Assembly: GCA_947494825.1 (NCBI GenBank)
Contig: CANLWN010000002.1
Span: forward strand, 620,001 to 684,000
Direction of reading: 5' to 3'
From: an uncultured Flavobacteriaceae bacterium
GTDB lineage: Bacteria > Bacteroidota > Bacteroidia > Flavobacteriales > Flavobacteriaceae
Length of the DNA stretch: 64,000 nt
The position numbers and the translations under genes are program-made. Each line of letters starts with the position of its first letter. Position 1 is the stretch's first letter. Under the pieces are notes generated by a model that saw nothing but the letters and a program-made list of their open reading frames with translations, made no database searches and was not told the origin of the DNA. Positions 26,430-34,090 of the stretch are shown piece by piece.

Positions 26430-26885
26430 TCAGTGATTATTTTGCATACTTTGGAGGCTTACTTTCTTGGAGGTAAGCGCTTCCCCCGCCACGGTGATCT
26501 CTTCGGTTATTATTTTGGCCTGTATGGAATCGACCACCGTCTTTTGTTCATCCTTAAAGATCATCTTTACCTCCAGAATCGTGGTATCCCCTATCGTTTT
26601 ATGGCCAAAAGTTTTTATTTGGTCAAGGGCCATATTGGGAGATATCCTATCGCCAAACACAAGGTGCTCCTGTTCTGTAACATCAAATTCGGGGTAGGAA
26701 GTTCGTAAGCTCTTTAACTCCAATTGTTCTTGGATTTTCTTTTCTACGAGGAGTAAATTCCCTGTTTCCAAGCTCACCGCCGTTTCAGCTACGTTTTCTT
26801 CCATATCTGTACTGTGGTACTGGTTAACCTCACCTCCACATGAAATCAGGAAACCTAAAATGCCTATATATATAAATCCCCTCAT
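26430..26885 (-). CDS. Small lipoprotein of unknown function
   Basis: The 151-residue protein has a lipobox (FLISC, C16) and a short acidic linker, followed by a single beta-rich domain (TIGDTTILEVKMIFKDEQ). No family recognised. Its ATG overlaps the stop of the upstream membrane-protein gene by 4 bp (ATGA), showing tight translational coupling; the two products probably act together at the membrane. Confidence 0.8.
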   Translation of the reverse strand: MRGFIYIGILGFLISCGGEVNQYHSTDMEENVAETAVSLETGNLLLVEKKIQEQLELKSLRTSYPEFDVTEQEHLVFGDRISPNMALDQIKTFGHKTIGDTTILEVKMIFKDEQKTVVDSIQAKIITEEITVAGEALTSKKVSLQSMQNNH

Positions 26886-27793
26886 TGTTCTTCTATTTTA
26901 AACTTCAGCATTACAATTTGTTCATTCCTATATTGGGTCTCGATCACTTGTAGTTGTTGCAAACTTTTCGTGGGCGTGGTAAGCTTGTTTATAAATTCGT
27001 CCTTTTCATAGAGTTCCACACCAATCTGATGTGGCAATATTTCAAAAATAACGGCATCCTGGGCTATTAGTTTTTCCAGTTCACGCCGTCTTTTTCTCCA
27101 ATCCTTTACATTATTGCTGCCATAATAATGCAACATTAGGGCGTAATCATCTGTACGCAAATGCACTTGATGGTGTTTGTTCCCCGAAACCGATTTATAA
27201 ATTGTATCAGTTTTGTAATAAGGAGATTGTGCTATAAACCGTATGTGATCTTCTGTGGTGGTATATGAAAAACAACCCAGGCTATCCGATTTTTGATAGG
27301 ATGGGGATTCCTCCTGATCTAGCACTATTACATCAATACGGGTATCGGTAATTGCTTCCTTATTGTCCTTATCGATGAAACAAAAATGAAAGGTATTCTT
27401 TTTTGGTACCACAGCAAAAATAGCCAAGGCCACCCCGACAACCGCAAGGGTCATAATGCCCCATCTTAGCTTGGCCCCTTTTGCCATAATCGCTTTTTTG
27501 TCCGTATACTGTTCGTTGAATGCATACCAGCTGGCCTGACCTACATAGTTGGAAAGCAGGTTTAGAATATCTATTCGAGGTAACTTTTCGGGATTGCCCT
27601 TAATATAGGTATAAAACCACTTTTCACTAATACTTCCTTGTACTTGTTGTCTCAGATCTTCTTGAAAATCAATTATCTCCTGACCTTTCCACAAAGAGAT
27701 GTTGGGGTTGGCCCTGTGATTTTCTAGAAACTTGGCGGTCACCTGCTCCAAAAGCCGTTGAAACATGACCATTTCCTTTGAGATGCCTAACAT
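26882..27793 (-). CDS. Single-pass membrane protein with N-terminal helical (HTH-like) domain, unknown function
   Basis: The 303-residue protein has a helical N-terminal domain (about 1-100). Its segment EKWFYTYIKGNPEKLPRIDI followed by LNLLSNYVGQASWYAF resembles a small conserved domain seen at the N-terminus of various Bacteroidota proteins. One membrane helix (about 111-130) follows, then a periplasmic part beginning with a carboxypeptidase-regulatory-like beta domain (FCFIDKDNKEAITDTRIDV). The topology resembles transmembrane regulators or anti-sigma-like proteins, but that is inference. A perfect 14-bp palindrome sits just before its ATG. It is divergent from a DUF4349 lipoprotein and coupled to a small lipoprotein gene downstream. 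Confidence 0.78.
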   Translation of the reverse strand: MLGISKEMVMFQRLLEQVTAKFLENHRANPNISLWKGQEIIDFQEDLRQQVQGSISEKWFYTYIKGNPEKLPRIDILNLLSNYVGQASWYAFNEQYTDKKAIMAKGAKLRWGIMTLAVVGVALAIFAVVPKKNTFHFCFIDKDNKEAITDTRIDVIVLDQEESPSYQKSDSLGCFSYTTTEDHIRFIAQSPYYKTDTIYKSVSGNKHHQVHLRTDDYALMLHYYGSNNVKDWRKRRRELEKLIAQDAVIFEILPHQIGVELYEKDEFINKLTTPTKSLQQLQVIETQYRNEQIVMLKFKIEEQ

Positions 27794-27794
27794 T

Positions 27795-27808
27795 TAATCA
27801 ATTGATTA
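27795..27808. promoter_or_regulatory. Perfect 14-bp palindrome TAATCAATTGATTA
   Basis: The palindrome ends 1 bp from the start codon of the leftward membrane-protein gene, within the 124-bp divergent region shared with the DUF4349 gene. It could be an operator; being AT-rich it could also be chance. Confidence 0.35.
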
Positions 27809-27883
27809 CAAGTACCTTATATTTTGTATAGCTTTTGCAATTGCTTTACAAGCGTTTTGCAAAAATCACGCCAGCCATAATAT

Positions 27884-27891
27884 TAGGTTTG
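27884..27891 (+). promoter_or_regulatory. -7 box upstream of the DUF4349 lipoprotein gene
   Basis: TAGGTTTG matches TAnnTTTG and has a TTTG at 27856-27859, slightly further than the usual spacing. The leader would be about 23 nt. Confidence 0.35.
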
Positions 27892-27917
27892 GGATATCAA
27901 TTTAAACACAATTCGTT

Positions 27918-28757
27918 ATGAAATCAAATGTTTTTATGGGTCTCCTTATAATGATCCTAATATTGGCCGGGTGCAACCAAAGTCCGAAAACCGATATCAA
28001 TTCTGTCGTAAACCTAGAACATGTGGATGAAACCTATGAGTCAAACGCAATTTCCGAGGAAACGGATGTCACAGCTTCCAATCAGGAATCCTCCGCGCTT
28101 AGGAACTTAAAAATCATTAAAAACGCCCAATGCCGTTTCAAGGTCAAGAATGTGGACAGTGTTACCACATTGGCGCGAACCATTATTGGAAAACACGACG
28201 GTTATATGTCAAACATGCAGTTCAAAAACACGCTGCACGAGTTGGAAAACCGATTCACCGTCCGCATACCGCAGCAGCATTTTGAAGGCGTACTTAGGGA
28301 ACTTACCGATCTTGCCGAATTTGTAGATTTCACCAATATCACAACAACAGATGTTAGCGAAGAATACATTGACCTGCAAACACGTTTAAGGACAAAACTT
28401 GAAGTAAAAGCTAGATATGATGATATCCTAAGGTCCAAAGCAAAAACGGTAGAGGACATTTTAATGGCCGAAGAAAAGCTCCGTGTATTGCAGGAAGAAA
28501 TTGAGGCTGCCCAAGGCAGATTGAAATTTTTAAGCAATAAGGTAAGTTTGAGCACCATTCAAATAGACCTTTATGAAACCGTAGAACACCGGGAAGAGCC
28601 AGAAACCTATGCACGGACCTTTGCTTCAAAAGTAAAGGAGAGCTTCTCTTTTGGTCTTGATCTGATTGAAGGACTGTTCCTGGCCCTATTACATATTTGG
28701 CCCTTGTTGCTCATCGCTACCGGAGTTGTATTCTATATTAGGTACCGAAAAAAATAA
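27918..28757 (+). CDS. DUF4349 lipoprotein with C-terminal membrane helix
   Basis: The 279-residue protein has a lipobox (LAGC, C19), a beta-sheet region (about 70-140, containing RFTVRIPQQHFEGVL), a long coiled coil (about 150-215, LQTRLRTKLEVKARYDDILR and KLRVLQEEIEAAQGRL), and a C-terminal membrane helix (about 255-274) ending in RYRKK. This is the DUF4349 layout. Its function is unknown; double anchoring suggests a spacer or scaffold in the envelope. Confidence 0.88.
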   Translation: MKSNVFMGLLIMILILAGCNQSPKTDINSVVNLEHVDETYESNAISEETDVTASNQESSALRNLKIIKNAQCRFKVKNVDSVTTLARTIIGKHDGYMSNMQFKNTLHELENRFTVRIPQQHFEGVLRELTDLAEFVDFTNITTTDVSEEYIDLQTRLRTKLEVKARYDDILRSKAKTVEDILMAEEKLRVLQEEIEAAQGRLKFLSNKVSLSTIQIDLYETVEHREEPETYARTFASKVKESFSFGLDLIEGLFLALLHIWPLLLIATGVVFYIRYRKK

Positions 28758-28811
28758 GTGCACGATAGCCACTACTTGATTTGGGATAGTAGGCAATTGT
28801 TCGCGACCTGA

Positions 28812-29819
28812 TTACACCTTCAGCACAATACGGAACCTGGCCTTGCCTTCCTCTAAATGGGCAATGGCCTCGTTCACCTTTTCCAGGGGGAATTCCTCTA
28901 CCGTAGGGTAAATGTTGTGCCGTACACAAAATTCGAGCATGGTCCGTGTTAGCGCGGGACTTCCCAAGGGACTTCCCCCTACCGATTTTTCACCTCCAAT
29001 AAGGCTAAAGGCGGGTATGGCCATAGGTTCCAAAACAGCGCCAACGGTGTGAAATTTTCCCTGAGGGGCCAAAGTAGTGAGGTAGGAATCCCAATCCAAG
29101 GTAACGTTGGTGGTATTCAATATGAAGTTTAGACTTCCCGCTATGCTTCCCAGTTCTTCGGGGTCCCTGGAATTGATTACCCTACTGGCGCCCATACCTA
29201 ATATTTGTTCTTTTTTGTTTGGATTGGAGCTAAAGGCAATGACCTCGCACCCCCAGTGGTGCAAAAACTTTAAGGCCATATGGCCCAATCCACCTATCCC
29301 GATGACTCCTACTTTGTCCGTTGGTTTTACACCCGATAGGATGATAGGGTTAAAGACGGTAATACCTCCACATAGCAGCGGTCCCGCCTTGGCCATATCA
29401 ATGTTTTTGGGCATTGGTGTGGCCCAGGACCAGTGGCAACGCACGTGGTCTGCAAACCCCCCATGGCGACCTACGATGGTCTGCTCAGCGGCGGCACATA
29501 AATTATGCTGCCCTCCCATACATTGGTCGCAGTGCATACATGAGGCCGAGAACCAACCTAACCCTACCCGATCACCAACAGCAATGTTCTTTACCTCATC
29601 GCCAATGGCTATAACCTCGCCTACCACTTCATGACCGGGCACAAAGGGATATTGGGTAAGTCCCCAATCGTTGTTAAGCATGCTCAGGTCCGAATGGCAC
29701 ATCCCGCAATAATGGACTTTTATGTTGACCTGTTCACTGTCCAGTTCGGGCAGTTCATAGGTAAAGGGTTCTAGTTTTCCTCCTGCTTCAGCAGCGGCAT
29801 AGGCTTGTATCTTGGTCAT
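28812..29819 (-). CDS. Zinc-dependent NAD(P)-alcohol dehydrogenase
   Basis: The 335-residue protein is a medium-chain dehydrogenase of the cinnamyl-alcohol/YahK type. It shows the catalytic zinc site (CGMCHSDL and GHEVVGEV), the structural zinc site with four cysteines in SCMHCDQCMGGQHNLC, and the Rossmann motif VGVIGIGGLGHMA. It probably reduces aldehydes with NADPH. It is divergent from a TetR-family gene, whose operator-like palindrome lies in the shared upstream region, so aldehyde-linked repression is plausible. Confidence 0.93.
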   Translation of the reverse strand: MTKIQAYAAAEAGGKLEPFTYELPELDSEQVNIKVHYCGMCHSDLSMLNNDWGLTQYPFVPGHEVVGEVIAIGDEVKNIAVGDRVGLGWFSASCMHCDQCMGGQHNLCAAAEQTIVGRHGGFADHVRCHWSWATPMPKNIDMAKAGPLLCGGITVFNPIILSGVKPTDKVGVIGIGGLGHMALKFLHHWGCEVIAFSSNPNKKEQILGMGASRVINSRDPEELGSIAGSLNFILNTTNVTLDWDSYLTTLAPQGKFHTVGAVLEPMAIPAFSLIGGEKSVGGSPLGSPALTRTMLEFCVRHNIYPTVEEFPLEKVNEAIAHLEEGKARFRIVLKV

Positions 29820-29958
29820 GGTTCTCTGTTTAAATCCTTTCCATTAAGGTACAAAAAAATCTTCCGCACCACAGGTAAATTAATGATTATATTTTGCCCG
29901 AATCCTGGGACCCCTAGGCGATGTTCCAAATACCAACAGGTCCAATTTTTATATTTCA

Positions 29959-29970
29959 AAGCAATTGCTT
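29959..29970. promoter_or_regulatory. TetR-type operator AAGCAATTGCTT
   Basis: This perfect 12-bp palindrome lies 10 bp before the chosen ATG of the TetR gene. A near-copy lies after that gene, before the CMD-family gene (30575-30594), so the site is probably bound by the encoded regulator. Confidence 0.6.
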
Positions 29971-29980
29971 AGTTTTATAT

Positions 29981-30559
29981 ATGCCCAGACAAAAACAATA
30001 CGATGAGGAAGCCGTAATCGAAAAAGCGGTACAGGTTTTTTGGAAACACGGCTATGCAGGCACCTCTATCCGCGAGCTGGAAAGCAAAATGGGGATCAAT
30101 CAATTCTCCATTTATTCCAGTTTTGGAAGCAAAAAAGGGGTATTTCTCAGAGCACTCGCCAATTACAAGCGTAGGGTGAAGGAGATTTTCCTATCTGATC
30201 TATTAAACTCGGACGGCCGCTTGGAAGACATCCGGAAATTCCTCGAGGCCTTTGTGGATTCCGTGCGCTCGGGTAGGACACCCAACGGCTGTCTAATGGC
30301 GAACACGGCAATGGATCTGGATACCCACGACCAGGAGGTAAAAGTGCAGTTGACGCTGTTTTTTGAACTGTTGCAAGCGGTATTCCTAGAAGTCCTCACC
30401 AAGGCCAAAGCACGTGGGGAACTATCCCCTCAGGCCAATATCAACCAGTACGCCAACTATCTGTTGGGCTGCACGGAAGGCTTAGCCGTTACGGCAAAAG
30501 TTCTGGAAAAAGAGCAATTGGAGGATTTTATTGCGGTTACGATGGCCGCTCTGAAGTAA
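29981..30559 (+). CDS. TetR/AcrR-family transcriptional regulator
   Basis: The ATG at 29981 (MPRQKQYDEE) is chosen because the HTH begins right after it and the operator ends 10 bp upstream; a start at 29921 would place the operator inside the coding region. The 192-residue protein has the TetR HTH (GYAGTSIRELESKMGINQFS IYSSFGSKKGVF region, about 25-60) and a ligand-binding domain containing GCLMANTAMDL. It is flanked by two similar palindromes and divergent from an alcohol dehydrogenase; the CMD-family gene follows. An aldehyde- or peroxide-type effector is conceivable. Confidence 0.92.
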   Translation: MPRQKQYDEEAVIEKAVQVFWKHGYAGTSIRELESKMGINQFSIYSSFGSKKGVFLRALANYKRRVKEIFLSDLLNSDGRLEDIRKFLEAFVDSVRSGRTPNGCLMANTAMDLDTHDQEVKVQLTLFFELLQAVFLEVLTKAKARGELSPQANINQYANYLLGCTEGLAVTAKVLEKEQLEDFIAVTMAALK

Positions 30560-30574
30560 ATTTTTTTTATCCGT

Positions 30575-30594
30575 TTCTAAGCGATTGCTTAGAA
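30575..30594 (+). promoter_or_regulatory. Second TetR-type operator, TTCTAAGCGATTGCTTAGAA
   Basis: The 8-bp arms TTCTAAGC/GCTTAGAA are perfectly inverted around a 4-bp centre. The core differs from the 29959 site by one base. It lies 30 bp upstream of the CMD-family ATG, so this gene is likely regulated separately by the TetR protein. Confidence 0.65.
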
Positions 30595-30623
30595 ATTAAT
30601 AATAACCTTTAAACGATATCATT

Positions 30624-31187
30624 ATGGCTAGAGTAAAATTAGTGGAATTCGAAGAGGCTTCGCCCGAACTGCAGGCGAGTTATACGAAATCCTCCGAACG
30701 TTTTGAAATGCTGTTGAACATTTTTAAGGCTTGGGGCGTGGTCCCCAATTTATGCATTCCTATGACCGACTTTATCATGGAAATACTACAGGACGGATTT
30801 GTGGATTGGAAGACCAAGGAACTGGTCATTTTAAAGTCGACCCTGGAGAACGAATGTGAATACTGCGTTACACAGCACGAGGTGGTTTCCAGAAGACTGG
30901 GCATTCCTGACGAAAAAGTGGCCGATCTTAAGGGCGTCGTCTACCAGACCAGCCCACACTTTACCGAAGGAGAAAAGGCTATCCTGGACCTTACCCTGCA
31001 GATACGTGACGATGCCAATAGGGTGAGTCCGGAACTTTGGGCCCGAATCCGGGAACATTGGACCGAACAGCAGGTCGTGGAAATTGTGTACACCATTACC
31101 GCCTACATCATGGTCAGTAAATTTGGAGATGCACTGCACGTAGAACTGGAACCCGTATTTTCCGACCTAAAAACGCAGTTGATTTAG
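30624..31187 (+). CDS. Carboxymuconolactone decarboxylase/AhpD-family protein
   Basis: The 187-residue protein is an all-helical AhpD-like protein with the redox motif C78-x2-C81 and H85 in CEYCVTQHE. This motif type gives alkylhydroperoxidase activity or thiol-dependent oxidoreduction. It has its own operator 30 bp upstream and follows the TetR gene. Together with the divergent dehydrogenase, the locus looks like a small stress- or xenobiotic-inducible cluster; this is inference. Confidence 0.9.
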   Translation: MARVKLVEFEEASPELQASYTKSSERFEMLLNIFKAWGVVPNLCIPMTDFIMEILQDGFVDWKTKELVILKSTLENECEYCVTQHEVVSRRLGIPDEKVADLKGVVYQTSPHFTEGEKAILDLTLQIRDDANRVSPELWARIREHWTEQQVVEIVYTITAYIMVSKFGDALHVELEPVFSDLKTQLI

Positions 31188-31202
31188 AACCTGAAACAAT
31201 AA

Positions 31203-31238
31203 CCCCGGTATGCAGGTTATTCAAAACTGTTGCCGGGG
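31203..31238. other. CCCCGG/CCGGGG inverted repeat between convergent genes
   Basis: The 6-bp G+C arms (31203-31208 and 31233-31238) enclose a 24-nt loop between the ends of the CMD and GNAT genes. It may act as a bidirectional terminator, but the flanking T-tracts are poor. Confidence 0.3.
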
Positions 31239-31250
31239 CCTTTAAGATAG

Positions 31251-31760
31251 CTACCCCTTTGTCTCCCTTTCCATATAGAAATCGTCCATGACAAAGCCCT
31301 TACCAATGTCCAATACCACGGGTTTTATGGTCTTGAACCCCATTTTTTTATAGGCCTGTATGGAGTTGAGGTTATTTTTGTTGACGGTCAGTGCGATACG
31401 GACGCAGCCCAATTCCTTGGCCTGCTGTTCTACAAATTGCATTGCCTTTTTCCCGATGCCTTTTCCCCTGTACTGGCTAGAAACGTAAAGCTTGCTCAGA
31501 AATAGAGATCCCTCCCTTTCATAGCAGGAAAGATACCCCACTTCTGATGTCCCATACCGGATAATAAAATATGTTTTTCCTTCTTGTATCTGTTCTTGGA
31601 TCGCCTGTGCCGACTGATATTTATTGAGCATATAAAGCACCTGTTCCTTCCCAATAATGGGCGTATAGTGCTCCCGCCAAATACTATTGGCCAGTTGAGC
31701 GATCACTTCACAATCCGAAGCGGGGTTTGCCCTTTGTATTTCTGTCACACTTGGGTCCAT
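31251..31760 (-). CDS. GNAT-family N-acetyltransferase
   Basis: The 169-residue protein shows the GNAT acetyl-CoA site LYVSSQYRGKGIGKKAM (about 92-108) and the later motif NLNSIQAYKKMGFK. Substrate unknown. It converges on the CMD gene and is 22 bp downstream of the esterase-like lipoprotein gene on the same strand. Confidence 0.92.
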   Translation of the reverse strand: MDPSVTEIQRANPASDCEVIAQLANSIWREHYTPIIGKEQVLYMLNKYQSAQAIQEQIQEGKTYFIIRYGTSEVGYLSCYEREGSLFLSKLYVSSQYRGKGIGKKAMQFVEQQAKELGCVRIALTVNKNNLNSIQAYKKMGFKTIKPVVLDIGKGFVMDDFYMERETKG

Positions 31761-31782
31761 ACGGTTAAGACTTCGCTCATAA

Positions 31783-33519
31783 TCATTTATAACGCCAACT
31801 GCTAAGATCGGCCCCCTTGGGTGCGCTTTCCGCGATACGTTTCATGATCTTGGGCACGTACATGCTGTTGTAACGCAGGCGGCTAATGTGATTTGGTTGA
31901 GCGGGGTCGCCGTTCCAGCAATGCTCGGCACGGTCACCATAAGTAACCTCCCCATCATAATACGGGTCGGTGGTCTGTTCTAGGAAATCCTCCATGAGAT
32001 AGACCGCATTGTTCAGGTAATAATTGTCCATATCCCCGCAATAGATATGGATCTTCCCTTGCAGTTTTTCGCCCAACTTGTCCCAATCGCGCTCCATGAT
32101 GTAGCGAAGATCATAGTTTTCCTTCCAATAGTCGGCCACGGAATGGTCTATTTCCCCGGTCATCTTGTCCCATAGCCTTACGGGATACCCATCTTCTCCC
32201 TGTGGCGAATAGGTAGCCTCCCAAATATCCCATTGTTGGCCGGAGCGTGATTTATCGCCTAAAACCAACTCCCGATGGTTGCCCTCCCGGAGTGTGGTGT
32301 GCACGTGGCCCAAATAGTCCCGGTGACTGGGCACTTCCACCTTCTTAAAATCGCTCTCATAATAATAGGCATTTTCATCGGCATAGATATTGGTGAGACA
32401 ATAGGCCCTAAAATCAATGGGATCGGGGCAGGCCGCAAAACAGCCGTTATAGTCATCAGGATACTTTACCTGCACGGCCAGAGCCTCCCAGCCTCCCGTG
32501 GAACCACCGTACAAGAACCGTGACCATCCTTGGCCAAGACCTCTAAATTGCTTTTCAATATGAGGTATCAGTTCATAGGTAATGGCATCTCCATAGGGCC
32601 CCTGGTTGGCCGAATTCACCGCATACGAATCATCGTAGTAGGGTGTGGGATGCTGTATTTCCACAATCAGGAAGCGTGGAAAATCAGGTTCGTTCCAACG
32701 CTTGTAAAAATCATAAGCCTCCTGCTGTTGTATGATGTTATAGCCTTTCACACCAAAGCGTTCCGAATAGTCCGGTTCCAGGTCCGTGTCGGGAGGAAGG
32801 GTGCGAAAGCCGCCAAAATCATCGGGAAAATGCCCGTGGAAGATCATCAGCGGGTATTTTGCCTCCGGATGTTCCTCAAAACCCTTGGGCAAGAGCACAT
32901 GGGCACCCAGGTACATATCCCTGCCCCAAAACTCAGAAAGCTTTTCGGACTTTATCCGGATGTGCTTGATCCACTCCGTATCCTCCGCGGGCGTTATGGG
33001 CGGAATAACCTGATCCATTACAACGCCAAAATTTTGGACTCCATCTTCCGAAATGGTCACCTTAACCGGCTTGCTATATAGATTTCCGGGAGATCGGTTC
33101 CATTGCTGCCCCTCCCCATTGTCCATAGGAAGCTTTACGGTATGTCCTGTGGAGAGTTCAAAGGTTTCATAGACATGCAACAGGGCCTGTACGAAGTACT
33201 CCCCAGCTGGTATGTCGGCCAAACTGGGCAAGGGGGAACCAAACACCTTTTCGTCAAAGACCATGCTTTCTTCGGGAGCCATACCCTCAACGTTCATCCC
33301 ATAGATCAATTGGGTCTTTAGACCATCATTGATCTGGAAACGCGGCTCATTTTCGTCCGAATTGGAAAGCATCAGTAAAAGTCGGCCATCCAAAGAAGCA
33401 CTGCTCGCCTGTTCCGAAAAGGAAACTTCAATGGCAAATTGGGTTTTTTCTGCGGTGTCGGTGGCACAGCCCAGAAACATCAGGGCAGGAAACAGTGCCA
33501 ATAAAATCTGTTTTCTCAT
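31783..33519 (-). CDS. Esterase-like alpha/beta hydrolase-fold lipoprotein
   Basis: The ATG at 33519 is chosen because it gives a proper lipoprotein signal (MRKQILLALF... lipobox FLGC, C18); an upstream ATG at 33567 would bury it. The roughly 578-residue protein has an N-terminal beta-rich part and a C-terminal esterase-like domain with LMIFHGHF and the nucleophile elbow YGGSTGGWEAL, then histidines in the YGDRAEHCWNG segment. The family is related to putative esterases/enterochelin-esterase-type proteins. Substrate unknown. It is divergent from a MarR regulator with an operator-like palindrome between them. Confidence 0.85.
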   Translation of the reverse strand: MRKQILLALFPALMFLGCATDTAEKTQFAIEVSFSEQASSASLDGRLLLMLSNSDENEPRFQINDGLKTQLIYGMNVEGMAPEESMVFDEKVFGSPLPSLADIPAGEYFVQALLHVYETFELSTGHTVKLPMDNGEGQQWNRSPGNLYSKPVKVTISEDGVQNFGVVMDQVIPPITPAEDTEWIKHIRIKSEKLSEFWGRDMYLGAHVLLPKGFEEHPEAKYPLMIFHGHFPDDFGGFRTLPPDTDLEPDYSERFGVKGYNIIQQQEAYDFYKRWNEPDFPRFLIVEIQHPTPYYDDSYAVNSANQGPYGDAITYELIPHIEKQFRGLGQGWSRFLYGGSTGGWEALAVQVKYPDDYNGCFAACPDPIDFRAYCLTNIYADENAYYYESDFKKVEVPSHRDYLGHVHTTLREGNHRELVLGDKSRSGQQWDIWEATYSPQGEDGYPVRLWDKMTGEIDHSVADYWKENYDLRYIMERDWDKLGEKLQGKIHIYCGDMDNYYLNNAVYLMEDFLEQTTDPYYDGEVTYGDRAEHCWNGDPAQPNHISRLRYNSMYVPKIMKRIAESAPKGADLSSWRYK

Positions 33520-33604
33520 AGGGTTGGAAATTTGTACAAAAGGTACTGATTTCCTCACGAGCGTCAAATCGAAATAAGATTTAACAAGAATTATATTTTT
33601 TTTA

Positions 33605-33633
33605 TTTGATATATCAATTATATTTGTATCAAA
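33605..33633. promoter_or_regulatory. MarR-type operator overlapping a -7 box
   Basis: A perfect 12-bp palindrome TTGATATATCAA (33606-33617) is nested in a longer inverted pair TTTGATA (33605-33611) and TATCAAA (33627-33633). The -7 box TATATTTG (33619-33626) lies between the outer arms, so binding should block initiation of the MarR gene 16 bp downstream. Confidence 0.6.
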
Positions 33634-33641
33634 TAAAGGAA

Positions 33642-34079
33642 ATGGAGTTGTTGCCCCTGGACTATACGGTTTTCTACAACATTGAGAAGGCGATAAAAAC
33701 CTATAGGAAGTTTGCCCAAAAGGCCATCACAGCTAAGGGATTCGACATCACCATTGACCAATGGCTGTTGCTAAAGGTAGTAAAGGAAAATCCGGAACTG
33801 ACACAGCAGCGCATTGCGGACAAGCTGTTTAAGGACTACGCCTCGGTGACCAGGATAGTGCAGCTTCTGGTGGAAAAAAAATACATTGAACGTTCCCCGC
33901 ACTCCAAGGACAGAAGACGATTCTCCTTAGCACTGACCGCACATGGTGATGCCATCATAGCCGATTTATGGCCCCTGATCATTAGCAATAGAAAAACGGC
34001 ATTGGAAACCCTTATGAATGAAGACATCAATCAATTAAATCGAACATTAAAAATAATCGCCGACAACTGTAAATCATAA
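33642..34079 (+). CDS. MarR-family transcriptional regulator
   Basis: The ATG at 33642 is preferred over 33606 because the earlier start lies inside the operator and -7 box. The 145-residue protein has the MarR winged helix with LTQQRIADKLFKDYASVTRI and the wing SKDRRRFSLALTAHG. It is divergent from the esterase-like lipoprotein and is followed after 11 bp by an S41 peptidase gene, so it likely forms an autoregulated operon with the peptidase. Confidence 0.93.
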   Translation: MELLPLDYTVFYNIEKAIKTYRKFAQKAITAKGFDITIDQWLLLKVVKENPELTQQRIADKLFKDYASVTRIVQLLVEKKYIERSPHSKDRRRFSLALTAHGDAIIADLWPLIISNRKTALETLMNEDINQLNRTLKIIADNCKS

Positions 34080-34090
34080 AACGAACGGTC

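Noticed and set aside
31203-31238. Strong terminator between CMD and GNAT genes
   Set aside because: The stem is good but the loop is long and there is no proper T-tract on either strand, so it is listed only as an inverted repeat.
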